DNA of 64,000 bases from positions 187,897 to 251,896 of the forward strand of contig NZ_LT797710.1 in assembly GCF_900009135.1 (NCBI RefSeq), in the 5' to 3' direction. Of this stretch, positions 17,748 through 27,326 are shown one piece after another. The position numbers and the translations under genes were made by a program. Numbering within the stretch: the stretch's first letter is position 1; each line of letters begins with the position of its first letter. The notes beneath the pieces were generated by a model. That model saw nothing but the letters and a program-made list of their open reading frames with translations, did not search any database and had not been told where the DNA came from. This DNA is from Planktothrix sp. PCC 11201. Lineage in GTDB: Bacteria > Cyanobacteriota > Cyanobacteriia > Cyanobacteriales > Microcoleaceae.

Positions 17748-19094
17748 ATGTTATCAATAGAAACCCTGGATTCTTTCATTGCTGGAATTACCTTCATTGG
17801 GGTAATTATCCTAATTATAGGAGAGTGGCTACACCTGACCATCGCCGCATTTTTAGGTGCTCTGATTCTGATTTTTTTCCATGTCATGACCTTGACGGAG
17901 GCTGTTAATTATATCAGTCAAAGTTATGCAACTTTAGGGTTATTTTTTGGGGTAATGGTTTTAGTCCGTTGCTTTGAACCTACTAAAATTTTTGATTATT
18001 TAGCCGTCAAAATGATTTTGATGGCTAAGGGAGAAGGGAAACGATTATTGTTGGGAATAGTCGCCTTAACGACTCCCATTTGTGCGATGTTACCCAACGC
18101 TACAACAGTGATGTTGTTAGCGCCTTTAATTCCTCCCATTGCTCAGGATTTAGGAATTGATTTTGTCCCCTTATTAATTTTAATGGTATTCATTGCTAAT
18201 AGTTCTGGATTATTAACCTTAGTTGGAGATCCTGCCACATTTATTGTCGGAGATGCGATTAATATTAGCTTTTTTGATTACTTACAACGATTAAGTATTG
18301 GAGGAGTATTAGCCGTAGTTAGTGTAGTGATTTTATTACCCATTTTATTCCGCAAAACCTGGAATGCAAAATTTGAACATTTAGAAGATTTACCCAGTCC
18401 CAAAATTAATCATCCCCGCATTTTAGCAATGGGGGGTTTAATTATAGCCTTTGTTTTAACCTTTTTTGTAATTGGAGAAACCTTACCTGTTCCGATTTCT
18501 CCGGCGGCGGTGGCCTTATTAGGGGCAGCTTTAGCTTTGATGTTAGCCCATCATAGTAAGATCGATACCGTTAATAATATTTTACGAGATGTAGACTGGA
18601 GTACCTTAATTTTCTTTATGTCGATTTTTGTTTTAATTGGGGGATTAGAAAAAACCGGAGTGATTAATGGTTTATCAGGATTTCTAGCAGTAATTTTAGG
18701 AAAAAATATTGCTCTCGGTTCAATTTTGCTACTATTAACAGTAGGGATTATTTCTAGTGTTGTGCCTAATATTCCCTTAGTGGTGGCGATGGTTCCTCTA
18801 TTAAAACAATATTTAGTTAATGTGGGATTTGTCGGTACAGAAGTGCTTGACCCGGCTTTTAACGGACAGTTTCCCCCGGAAGTATTACCGCTATTTTATG
18901 CGATGATGTTTGGGGCAACCTTGGGCGGAAATGGCACATTAGTGGGAGCTTCTTCTAATATTGTCGCCGCCGGAATTTCTGAACTACATGGACGAACAAT
19001 TTCCTTTAAAACCTTTCTTCGTTATGGAATTCCAGTCATGGCTGTGCAACTATTCGTAGCGATGTTATATGTCACCTTTGCCTTCCTAATTTAA
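17748..19094 (+). CDS. ArsB/NhaD/SLC13-type anion or sodium transporter
   Basis: A 448-residue integral membrane protein of the ion transporter superfamily, with about 11 hydrophobic spans. Signature segments are MLPNATTVMLLAPL, ANSSGLLTLVGDPATFIVG in the first half and VPNIPLVVAMVPLL plus GATLGGNGTLVGASSNIVAAG in the second; these are the paired re-entrant loops of the fold. Substrate cannot be fixed from sequence; Na+/H+ exchange, arsenite or dicarboxylate transport are all known in the superfamily. It ends two bases before the convergent cyclase gene. Confidence 0.85.
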   Translation: MLSIETLDSFIAGITFIGVIILIIGEWLHLTIAAFLGALILIFFHVMTLTEAVNYISQSYATLGLFFGVMVLVRCFEPTKIFDYLAVKMILMAKGEGKRLLLGIVALTTPICAMLPNATTVMLLAPLIPPIAQDLGIDFVPLLILMVFIANSSGLLTLVGDPATFIVGDAINISFFDYLQRLSIGGVLAVVSVVILLPILFRKTWNAKFEHLEDLPSPKINHPRILAMGGLIIAFVLTFFVIGETLPVPISPAAVALLGAALALMLAHHSKIDTVNNILRDVDWSTLIFFMSIFVLIGGLEKTGVINGLSGFLAVILGKNIALGSILLLLTVGIISSVVPNIPLVVAMVPLLKQYLVNVGFVGTEVLDPAFNGQFPPEVLPLFYAMMFGATLGGNGTLVGASSNIVAAGISELHGRTISFKTFLRYGIPVMAVQLFVAMLYVTFAFLI

Positions 19095-19096
19095 AT

Positions 19097-21136
19097 CTAG
19101 GTCACAACCAGAATTTCTTCTTTTTTCCAATCTAAAACCGCATAAACTTCTACGGACTTTTGGCGACCTTTAACTTTAATTTCACCTAAACTTTTGAGAA
19201 CAATATGATGATGTTCGGCAATGGCGGTGGCCGTTGATTCATTAATTAAAATGGTATATTCAGGATATTCTTTAGTTAAGGTTTCCAAACGCGCCGCCAC
19301 ATTTACTGCATCCCCAATCACCGTATATAATAACCGTTCTAAGGAACCAATTTGTCCCGCCACAACTTCTCCACTACTAATACCAATTCCCGCTTGAATA
19401 GTAACTTCACCCCGTTGAATTCGCCGTTGATTTAGTTCTTCTAAACGTTCACGCATGGTTAATGCGGCTGCCACTGAACGCCATTCTGTTTCTGCTGGGG
19501 ATAAAGGAGCTCCGAAAATTACCACAATTGCATCCCCAATAAAGTTATTGACATATCCCCCCCAAGGACGAATTGCATCGGTCATTTCGGTTAGATATTC
19601 ATTTAAAAATGCCACCACTTCTTGGGGTTGCATCTGTTCTGATAGGGTAGAAAAATTGCGAATATCGGTAAATAAAACTGAGACCCAACAGAGTTCCCCT
19701 CCTAATTTTAATTGACCTTGTAATAATTTTTCTCGGACTTCCGGGGAAACCACACGGCCGAAAATATCCCGTTCTCGCTGTCTTTCTCGAAGTCCCACAA
19801 TCATATTATTAATCGAATTGGTTAAAATGCTTAACTCCTGACAGGTTTCAATTTCTAGTTTTTTGACTTCTAAATCTCCATTTTCAACGCGATGAGTCAC
19901 TTCTTTAATCTGATTAATCGGTTTGACCAATAATTGATCACTAACGGTGATTACTAAACCCGTTGTTCCTAAAATTAATATTGTCACAAACCCCAATAAA
20001 ATTTGATTATTTTTTTTGATTTTTCCCATGTATTGATCTTCGGGAATTACTGTTCCGATGAACCAATCTAATTGATTCATTGGAGTGACAGCAGGAGTCA
20101 GAGAGACATAATAATATTTGCCATTCTGGGGATTTTTAGATATCCATTGTTGAGGAATATTAACCAGTTTTAGATCTACTGCTTGTTCTTCTAGTGTTTT
20201 TACAGCCAGCTGAAAATAGGGATTTTTAGAATATTTTAAGAGTTGAAGCTGAGGTTGATCTTGGCCTTTAATTTGAATTGGAGAATGTTCATTGGGATCG
20301 GTAGAAGCAATCATTTCTCCTTGAGAATTAATCACAAAAACCTCAATATGCGATCGCCCTTTTTGTTGTTCTTGTAAACGCCGGGAAATCTGTTTGAATT
20401 CAAACCCCACACCAATCACGCCTAAGAGTGCAGGTGGGTTTTCGACCTGCCAGTAGATGTTATTTGTTTGTTCTTTATAAAGCGCGATATTAGAGTCAAT
20501 TCCAGGGGTATTGGTAGAGCGATAAACATAGACTGTCCAAGCAGCTTGACCAGGAGTTTTCAGTGCATCTCGATACCAAGGACGACCCGGGGTATACCAA
20601 TTCGGTTCTTCAATTTGGGTGGTTTTAATTAATTGTAGTTTTTGGCCTACTAATTCATAGTTATCCGTTGTTTTAATCGCTAATTTTCTTTCTTCATCCC
20701 ATTGACGAAAATGCAGTTTAAACGTATTTTGTTTTTCAAAAGCTGTTGTTACCCGTTGAGCACCGACATAATCCCCATTCGGATAGGCAAATTGCACAAA
20801 GGAAAAGCTGGGATTAGATTGCAGAATACTTAAAAAAAAGCGATCGCGTTCTTCGGGATTATTAATATCTACTAAATCCCGATTAATGGCACTTCTAATA
20901 AAATCCTGGGCATAGTAAACATTCTGGAATAAATCAGTAAATTCTTTTGAGGTTGATAGAGCAATTTCTTCGTTGATTTGAGTAACAATTTTAGCAATAT
21001 TTTTTTTAGAGGTAAAAAACCAAGGTAAATAAACAATTGCCGTTGTAAAGCTGATGGTTAAAACAATAAAACCAGTTAACATTGTTTTTAAACTTATACT
21101 GGTTGTTGTTTTTTGTTGTTTTGTGATTTTTTTCAT
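19097..21136 (-). CDS. Membrane adenylate/guanylate cyclase with Cache and HAMP domains
   Basis: A 679-residue receptor cyclase. An N-terminal span (about 17-38), a periplasmic Cache-type sensor region (about 45-370, with NWYTPGRPWYRDAL and ALLGVIGVGFEF), a second span (about 378-398), a HAMP linker (DQLLVKPINQIKEVT) and a class III catalytic domain follow in order. Metal-binding Asp residues lie in VLFTDIRNFS and FIGDAIVVIFG, and the Asn/Arg pair in VIGDAVNVAARLE. It should turn an extracellular small-molecule signal into cAMP; cGMP is less likely but not excluded. It is a single gene, convergent with the transporter. Confidence 0.92.
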   Translation of the reverse strand: MKKITKQQKTTTSISLKTMLTGFIVLTISFTTAIVYLPWFFTSKKNIAKIVTQINEEIALSTSKEFTDLFQNVYYAQDFIRSAINRDLVDINNPEERDRFFLSILQSNPSFSFVQFAYPNGDYVGAQRVTTAFEKQNTFKLHFRQWDEERKLAIKTTDNYELVGQKLQLIKTTQIEEPNWYTPGRPWYRDALKTPGQAAWTVYVYRSTNTPGIDSNIALYKEQTNNIYWQVENPPALLGVIGVGFEFKQISRRLQEQQKGRSHIEVFVINSQGEMIASTDPNEHSPIQIKGQDQPQLQLLKYSKNPYFQLAVKTLEEQAVDLKLVNIPQQWISKNPQNGKYYYVSLTPAVTPMNQLDWFIGTVIPEDQYMGKIKKNNQILLGFVTILILGTTGLVITVSDQLLVKPINQIKEVTHRVENGDLEVKKLEIETCQELSILTNSINNMIVGLRERQRERDIFGRVVSPEVREKLLQGQLKLGGELCWVSVLFTDIRNFSTLSEQMQPQEVVAFLNEYLTEMTDAIRPWGGYVNNFIGDAIVVIFGAPLSPAETEWRSVAAALTMRERLEELNQRRIQRGEVTIQAGIGISSGEVVAGQIGSLERLLYTVIGDAVNVAARLETLTKEYPEYTILINESTATAIAEHHHIVLKSLGEIKVKGRQKSVEVYAVLDWKKEEILVVT

Positions 21137-21536
21137 GGTTATCTGATGATAAAATTCAGTAAATTAAATCAATATTTTTTGTTTTTATGACTAAAATCCG
21201 GTAATTTATCAAGCAGTGGTGTTCCAGTGGGAAAGTTTAAAAGTAGATGCTTTAGTTGATAGGACTCTATAAAATAGAGTAGCTAATTCATTAGTCTATT
21301 ACCCTGAAATGATTTTGACCGATTAATACTGGATTAGATCAAGTTAACTTCCTAATTCCATTTTAGCAAAATCGACTGACATATATTATATCTGAATTTT
21401 TGGATAATATTCCGCAAAGTGTCATAACTCATGCCCAATTCCCACATAAAGATGTGAATTTTTCCTGATAAAGTTATGAATTTTTAGAAGAATAGCACAA
21501 CCAGAGTATAATAGGATTTGGAGTTTGGAAAATAAT
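21137..21536. other. Intergenic region between divergent genes
   Basis: 400 AT-rich bases separate the cyclase gene from the binding-protein gene. The sequence holds the two divergent promoters but no recognised operator, RNA or repeat. An SD-like GGA lies just before the chosen ATG at 21537. Confidence 0.5.
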
Positions 21537-22760
21537 ATGTCAATTCCCCCCAGTCGGAAACAGACATTCCTAAAATTGATCGGGATTATTTGTTGTATAG
21601 CAGCCATTGTAGCTGTCTTGGTGACAACGGGAGATTCTGCAATTTCAACCAGCAATATTTTACCTAAGGAAACAATAGGAAAAACTGCCGAAACCCAGGC
21701 AATATCTGTCAGTGTTCAATCTAATCCAGATCAACCATTACTCACTCTTAATAGCCAGGGAAATCAAGTCATTGACTTACAAACTCAATTAAAAAAACGA
21801 GGATATTACCCAGGTGCATTAGATGGAGTTTATGGAGAAGGGACACAAGAGGCTGTTTATAATTTTCAAGTCAGTATGGGCTTAGAGGCAACGGGAACAG
21901 TTGATTCTCAAACTTGGCAATACCTCCAACCCAATGATAGCATGAGGGCTGAACTAACCTCTAATATCGGGTTAACCACTTCCTCTGTTGGTTTGTCCCC
22001 CGATCTGCAAACCATTGTAGATCGAAATCAGCTAATTGTTGCGATTATAGGAATTGATATTCTTCCATTTTTTGTCAAAAATAAACAGGGTGATTTAACC
22101 GGATCAGATATTAAAATAGCGCAAGATTTAGCTACGGCTTTAGGTGTTTCTCTCAAAATTGATCGCACGGCTAAAACCTTTAATGATGTCGTGGATATTG
22201 TTGATTCTCGAAAAGCCGATTTAGGAATTTCCAAACTAAGTCAGACCTTGACCAGAGCCAAAATGGTCTCTTTTTCCCGTCCTTATTTAACCTTAAGGCA
22301 TGGTCTATTAATCAATCGTTTACAATTAGCAAAAGCGTCAAAAGGGAAAGATACGGTTGATTTTTTAAAGAATTTTGAAGGAAAAATTGGGGTGATTAAA
22401 GGATCATCCTATGTGGGATTTACCAAAGAGAAATTTCCCCAAGCTCAAATTGTTGAATTTACGACTTGGGAGGAGGTAATTGAAGCCGCAATCAACGGTG
22501 ATGTTTTAGCAGCCTATCGGGATGAGTTAGAAGTGAAAAAAATTCTTCTGAATCAACCTAATATAGCATTAAATTTTAAAACGGTTGCCCTCTCAGATAG
22601 TTACGATCCGATTGCAATTGCCCTTCCTTGGTCAAGTGGGCATCTTTTACAATTTGTTAATCTCTACCTAGACTTGAACAAAATCAACTATACCGTTGAT
22701 AGTCTGATTCAAGAATATTCCGATATATTTGGAAAACCCGGACAACCTAAACAACAATAA
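21537..22760 (+). CDS. Peptidoglycan-binding domain fused to a family 3 solute-binding protein
   Basis: A 407-residue exported protein. Residues 10-30 are a signal or anchor segment. Residues 65-125 form a PG_binding_1 module (NQVIDLQTQLKKRGYYPG, then DGVYGEGTQEAVYNFQ). From about 150 to 395 it is an amino-acid-type periplasmic binding domain (LIVAIIGIDILPFF, then DLTGSDIKIAQDLATALG, GVIKGSSYVGFT, YDPIAIALPWSS). Binding proteins of this class normally serve ABC importers, but here the next gene is a secondary symporter 14 bases downstream. The ATG at 21537 is preferred to the upstream TTG at 21525. The fusion would tether an amino-acid receptor to the wall. Confidence 0.85.
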   Translation: MSIPPSRKQTFLKLIGIICCIAAIVAVLVTTGDSAISTSNILPKETIGKTAETQAISVSVQSNPDQPLLTLNSQGNQVIDLQTQLKKRGYYPGALDGVYGEGTQEAVYNFQVSMGLEATGTVDSQTWQYLQPNDSMRAELTSNIGLTTSSVGLSPDLQTIVDRNQLIVAIIGIDILPFFVKNKQGDLTGSDIKIAQDLATALGVSLKIDRTAKTFNDVVDIVDSRKADLGISKLSQTLTRAKMVSFSRPYLTLRHGLLINRLQLAKASKGKDTVDFLKNFEGKIGVIKGSSYVGFTKEKFPQAQIVEFTTWEEVIEAAINGDVLAAYRDELEVKKILLNQPNIALNFKTVALSDSYDPIAIALPWSSGHLLQFVNLYLDLNKINYTVDSLIQEYSDIFGKPGQPKQQ

Positions 22761-22774
22761 ATATCATCCTGAAA

Positions 22775-24094
22775 ATGCTTAAAAAATATTTCAATTTTGA
22801 TCAATTATTCAAAATATTGCGTCATCCCTTGGCGATTGTTCCAGGAATTATATTAGGGCTATATTTTGGCATATTCCAAAAAGAAATATCGGCATTTTTA
22901 ACGCCCTTTGGCAATTTGTATTTAGCCTTATTAAAAATGTGTGTTTTACCGATATTATTCTCGGCGACAACCATGAGTGTTGGGCGGTTAATTAGTAGTC
23001 AAGACACTGAGAAATATATCAAACGCATTCTGTTGGTTTTTTCTGTTGGACTATTAGCCTGTAGCGTCATCGGTATGACCCTAGCTGTCGTTACTAATCC
23101 AGGGGGAAATTTAGATGAATCAACTTTAACGGCTTTAGGGGTAATTGTTAATTCATCAGAACTAGATTTAGAAGTCTCTCTTAGCAGTGATACCCCTAAA
23201 CCAGAAGAAACTTCTATGTTAATCTCTTTTTTATTCAACTTGATTCCTGACAATATTTTTTCAGCTTTGAGCGAGGGTAATACTTTAAAAATTTTGTTTT
23301 TTTCAATTATTTTTGGCATCGCTTTAGGGTCGGTAAAAGAATCATCATCTTCCAGCTTGTTTTTGCTGCTTGATACTATTTATAAAAGTTCAAAACAATT
23401 AATTGATTGGCTGATTCTGCTCTTACCTTTTGGCTTATTCTGTCTATTAGCCAGCCAAATTGCTAAAACTGGGTTTGGAATTGTTCTGGCTATGGGTGAT
23501 TTTGTAGGAGTGGTGATTCTTGCCTATGCCTTAATCTATTGTCTCAGTACCTTAGTGGTTTCTAAACAAGCTAAGACTTCCTTCAAAAATGTCTGTATAG
23601 CTTTAAAAGAACCCACCATATTAGCCCTAGCAACCCGAAGTAGTTTTTCCTGTTTACCCTCCTCTATTTCCTCCTTAACTGAAATCTTAAAATTTAATTT
23701 GCAAACGGTTGATTTAGTCACTCCCTTAGCGATTACGATTTGTCGATTTGGTTCGGTTACTTATTTTGCGATATCTTCGGTTTTTATTGCCCAGTTATAT
23801 AATACATCCTTAAATTTATCTAGTTTTTTAATTATTATTATTGCCTCCATTTTTGCGGGCATGGCAACGTCAGGGACAACGGGGGTTTTAACCCTAACTC
23901 TATTAGATTTAGTCCTAAAACCCTTGGGATTACCCTTAGAAGCGGTGTTAGTCCTGTTAATTGCCATTGACCCGATTATTGACCCTTTCCGAACATTGTG
24001 TATTGTTCATACGGCGATCGCTGCAACTTCAGTTGTTGCTGATACTAGAATTTTAGTTGAATATCCAGTAATAGATCAAAAAGAAATGGTCTAA
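22775..24094 (+). CDS. Dicarboxylate/amino acid:cation symporter (DAACS family)
   Basis: A 439-residue membrane carrier of the glutamate/aspartate (GltP/DctA) family. The N-terminal half has eight or so spans; the C-terminal half keeps the substrate-site pattern in altered form: ATRSSFSCLPSSI in place of the usual TxSSxATLP, AGMATSGTTGVLTL, and AIDPIIDPFRTLCIV for the DxxxDxxRT motif. Na+- or H+-coupled uptake of acidic amino acids is expected. It follows the wall-tethered binding protein by 14 bases and shares 4 bases with the convergent racemase gene. Link to Asp/Glu metabolism is inferred from context. Confidence 0.87.
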   Translation: MLKKYFNFDQLFKILRHPLAIVPGIILGLYFGIFQKEISAFLTPFGNLYLALLKMCVLPILFSATTMSVGRLISSQDTEKYIKRILLVFSVGLLACSVIGMTLAVVTNPGGNLDESTLTALGVIVNSSELDLEVSLSSDTPKPEETSMLISFLFNLIPDNIFSALSEGNTLKILFFSIIFGIALGSVKESSSSSLFLLLDTIYKSSKQLIDWLILLLPFGLFCLLASQIAKTGFGIVLAMGDFVGVVILAYALIYCLSTLVVSKQAKTSFKNVCIALKEPTILALATRSSFSCLPSSISSLTEILKFNLQTVDLVTPLAITICRFGSVTYFAISSVFIAQLYNTSLNLSSFLIIIIASIFAGMATSGTTGVLTLTLLDLVLKPLGLPLEAVLVLLIAIDPIIDPFRTLCIVHTAIAATSVVADTRILVEYPVIDQKEMV

Positions 24095-24849
24095 GTTGCA
24101 CAATATCCCCAAGCTAAATCCAAAGTAATTTCAGCCATAATTTTCATCGGATCAACCCAAATCAAAGGCAGATCTGTTAAATAATTAAAACCTACAGAAA
24201 GTTCTGTGCATCCAGCAATCACTAATTCTGCACCCTGATCGGCTAACCAATGGGTCGCATTAACTAAGATGTCCAAAGCTGGGACAGAAACTTGAATTCC
24301 TGTAGCCTTAATTCCCCAAATTGGATGATAAATGGCATTCATAATCTGGTTTTGGATTTCAGAATTTAAGGGAGTTTGAATCGAATTCAGTCCCAATGCA
24401 GTTAAACTGTGGTGATAAAGTTGGGTTTTGAGTGTTCCTGTTGTTGCTAAAACCCCAATATTTTGATATTGCGGATAATGGGTTTGAATGAATAGGCTTG
24501 TGGACTTCATCCAATGAATCCAAGGGATCTCTAATTGAGGTTGAACTTGATCATAAAACGCATGGGAAGTATTACAAGGAATCACTAAAAAATTAGCCCC
24601 GGCGGTTTGTAAAATTTTGCCATATTTAACTAACCAGGGGGTGCAACTTTCCGCCTCTCCAATAATACTTTTCGTCCGATTGGGAATATCCGTAGCATTA
24701 ATTAAAAACCAAACGGGATGCTCCTGATCACAACAGGCTCCTCGCGCTTGATTTAAAGCAATTAATTGACGCTCTAATTCAATATGAGCTAAGGGCCCTA
24801 ACCCCCCAATAATTCCCGGAATTGCTTGTTGTTTGATTAGCTGGTTCAT
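24091..24849 (-). CDS. Aspartate/glutamate racemase family protein
   Basis: A 252-residue cofactor-independent racemase fold. The two catalytic cysteines are Cys92 in VIPCNTSH and Cys214 in IAGCTELSV; IIGGLGPLAH near the N-terminus is also typical. Members interconvert L- and D-aspartate or glutamate. No murI context is present, so the substrate is open; the adjacent acidic amino acid transporter and wall-bound receptor suggest D-amino acid turnover. It is convergent with the symporter and the 3' ends overlap by 4 bases. Confidence 0.88.
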   Translation of the reverse strand: MNQLIKQQAIPGIIGGLGPLAHIELERQLIALNQARGACCDQEHPVWFLINATDIPNRTKSIIGEAESCTPWLVKYGKILQTAGANFLVIPCNTSHAFYDQVQPQLEIPWIHWMKSTSLFIQTHYPQYQNIGVLATTGTLKTQLYHHSLTALGLNSIQTPLNSEIQNQIMNAIYHPIWGIKATGIQVSVPALDILVNATHWLADQGAELVIAGCTELSVGFNYLTDLPLIWVDPMKIMAEITLDLAWGYCAT

Positions 24850-24976
24850 GGATTAAATAGTTACATTTTATGATCAAACCGAACCTAAATAAGATTAAAC
24901 CGGAAAAACACAAAATTTGTAACTTTTTAAAAATCTAAAAACCCTCCGCTCCAACAGCAAAGGGATTAATAGAATT

Positions 24977-24992
24977 GAGGGCTTCAGCCCTC
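24977..24992 (-). terminator. Hairpin downstream of pckA
   Basis: GAGGGCT and AGCCCTC form a 7-bp stem with a 2-base loop 14 bases after the pckA stop on the leftward strand, followed by an AT-rich stretch. It may terminate pckA transcription; the U-run is weak. Confidence 0.5.
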
Positions 24993-25005
24993 ACTACGGG
25001 TGAAC

Positions 25006-26733
25006 TTAATTGATATGGGGTTGAGCCTCCAGAACACTTTCAGGAACTCCCTCAAATTTCTGGAAGTTTTCCACAAATAACTGGGCTAATTGTTTCGCCT
25101 GTTTTTCATACTCTTGGGGATCTTTCCAAGTTTTCACCGGATCTAAAATTTCATCGGGAACCCCGGGAATAGTTTCGGGTATTAAGACTTTAAAAATCGG
25201 ATGGGGATTAAATTTTACCTGATCTAAATCTCCATTCACCGCCGCCGATACCATGGCGCGAGTATGGGCAATGGCCACTCGTTCACCCACGCCATAGGGC
25301 CCCCCCGACCACCCGGTATTTACCAAATAGACCTTAGTTTCTGGGTGTTCTTCCAAACGTTTCCCCAATAATTTGGCATACACTGACGCAGCTAGGGGCA
25401 GGAAACATTTACCAAACCCGGCGGAAAAGGTGGCTTCTGGGTCTTTAATCCCCCGTTCGGTTCCGGCGACCTTACTGGTATAACCGGACATAAAATGATA
25501 CATCGCCTGTAATGAAGTCAGTTTGGCGATCGGAGGTAACACACCAAAGGCATCTGCGGTCAGGAAAATAATAGTTTTAGGATGGCGACCGACGCCCGGA
25601 ATCACCGCATTCGGGATATATTCGATGGGATAGGCAACCCTGGTATTTTCCGTCAAGCTACTATCATCATAATCAGGAACACGGGTGTCATGATCTAACA
25701 CCACATTTTCCATCAACGCCCCAAACCGAATCGCATCCCAGATTTGGGGTTCCTGTTCCCGACGCAGTTTAATCGTTTTGGCGTAACAGCCGCCCTCAAA
25801 GTTAAATACCCCATGATCTGACCAGCCATGTTCATCGTCCCCAATTAAATAGCGTTGGGGGTCAGCCGAGAGGGTGGTTTTTCCAGTTCCTGAGAGACCA
25901 AAAAAGAGGGCGGTGTTTCCATCTGCATCCATATTGGCGGCACAGTGCATGGGTAGCACATCGGCTTTGGTCATGAAGTAATTCATCAGGGAAAATACGG
26001 ATTTTTTGATTTCTCCAGCATATTTAGACCCCCCAATAATTACCATTTTTTTTGATAAATTCAGAACAATAAAAGCCTCACTATTAATCCCATCATCTTC
26101 GGGATCGGCGTGTAACCCGGGAACCGCAATCACGGTAAAATCGGCGTGGTGGGTTTGAAGTTGTTCAGGAGTGGGGCGAATAAACAGTTGTTGTGCAAAT
26201 AAACTTTGGGACGCTCTTTCGGTAATCACTCGCACCCCATATTGATATTGAGGATCAGCACCCACATAGCCATCAAAAATATATAAATCCCGTCCCTGAA
26301 CATAAGACCGCACTCGACGATACAGCCGATCAAAATTAAATTCTGGGATGGGAACATTGGTTTTGCTCCAGTGAATTTCATCCCGACTTTCGGCTTCATC
26401 CACCATATATTTATCGTGGGGTGAACGTCCGGTATATTTTCCGGTTTTCACACACAGCGCCCCGTTAGCACTCAAAATCCCTTCGATGCGAGCAATCGAA
26501 TGTTCTACTAAAATGGGAATGGCTAAATTCCGATAAACATGACCCAGATTTCTCAGTCCTAATTCTCCTAACCCATAATCGGATAATTCTAATAAAAGGG
26601 GTTGTTCTGTCTGTTTTTTGGGGGTATAATTTGTGGGAAAATCCCCTTGCTGATCTGCCAATCGACTATTAATTAATGTGGGAGAAAACACATCTTGATA
26701 GGGGTTTTGATTAATGGATCTAGTGGTTTCCAT
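25006..26733 (-). CDS. pckA: Phosphoenolpyruvate carboxykinase (ATP)
   Basis: A 575-residue cytosolic enzyme that converts oxaloacetate and ATP into PEP, CO2 and ADP, linking the C4-acid pool to gluconeogenesis. Clear signatures are the kinase-1a P-loop FFGLSGTGKTTLSADP, the metal-binding neighbourhood LIGDDEHGWSD, and FNFEGGCYAKTI, all standard for the ATP-dependent family. The N-terminal 60 residues are a longer, polar extension than in E. coli. The ATG at 26733 begins METTRSINQ. It is monocistronic, with a hairpin after its stop. Confidence 0.96.
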   Translation of the reverse strand: METTRSINQNPYQDVFSPTLINSRLADQQGDFPTNYTPKKQTEQPLLLELSDYGLGELGLRNLGHVYRNLAIPILVEHSIARIEGILSANGALCVKTGKYTGRSPHDKYMVDEAESRDEIHWSKTNVPIPEFNFDRLYRRVRSYVQGRDLYIFDGYVGADPQYQYGVRVITERASQSLFAQQLFIRPTPEQLQTHHADFTVIAVPGLHADPEDDGINSEAFIVLNLSKKMVIIGGSKYAGEIKKSVFSLMNYFMTKADVLPMHCAANMDADGNTALFFGLSGTGKTTLSADPQRYLIGDDEHGWSDHGVFNFEGGCYAKTIKLRREQEPQIWDAIRFGALMENVVLDHDTRVPDYDDSSLTENTRVAYPIEYIPNAVIPGVGRHPKTIIFLTADAFGVLPPIAKLTSLQAMYHFMSGYTSKVAGTERGIKDPEATFSAGFGKCFLPLAASVYAKLLGKRLEEHPETKVYLVNTGWSGGPYGVGERVAIAHTRAMVSAAVNGDLDQVKFNPHPIFKVLIPETIPGVPDEILDPVKTWKDPQEYEKQAKQLAQLFVENFQKFEGVPESVLEAQPHIN

Positions 26734-27326
26734 AGTTGCAATCTCCAGTCAATAAATATTAAATCTGAAGTTTTCTGAAATTAGGATTAATTAAAAAGGG
26801 TAAAAAATTAATAACCTATTGAAGTGACAAACTCAGTTTGAAGGAGGTCACTTTTCTCCAACTGATTCGTTTGATGTCCGGGTTGGGATTGCCAGTCTAA
26901 CCCTGGCAACCCAGCATGACAGATAACTGGAATATAAATATTCAGAAAAGAAACAACGAGTTTGATATTTAATCTCTAGTTTAACCCTTTGTCGGTCTCT
27001 AATCCAGGTTGGGTCGAAAGTTAATCAATTTCCATTAGCTTTCGCTACTAATCATCATACACAGGTTTGAATTTTTGAATATTAACTTTTTTTAAAATAT
27101 TCTTGTATTTTTCTTTCAATTGTTTAAGAAATGATGCCAAGGTGCAGCTTTTGCATCAAAATTCTATCCTTAGCTAAAAATGTCATAATTCCTTGATATA
27201 AACCGTAAAAAAACAACATACTTGTGCCAATTCTAACAGAAAAACTAAAATTTTTCAGTGAATAATGGGGATCGGTGTAAACAATCATGACAAAATAGGG
27301 AAAATTATTTTCCACCTCTTAGGAAT
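26734..27326. other. Divergent pckA/icd promoter region
   Basis: 593 AT-rich bases between two divergent central-metabolism genes. A 7-bp hairpin (TTGCCAG, CTGGCAA) lies at 26889-26909. I looked for the NtcA site GTA-N8-TAC expected at icd in many cyanobacteria and found no perfect match. A 63-codon leftward frame at 27124-27315 is not convincing as a gene. Confidence 0.55.

Noticed and set aside
27124-27315. 63-codon leftward frame in the pckA/icd spacer
   Set aside because: No SD, no family motifs, and it lies in the expected icd promoter region.
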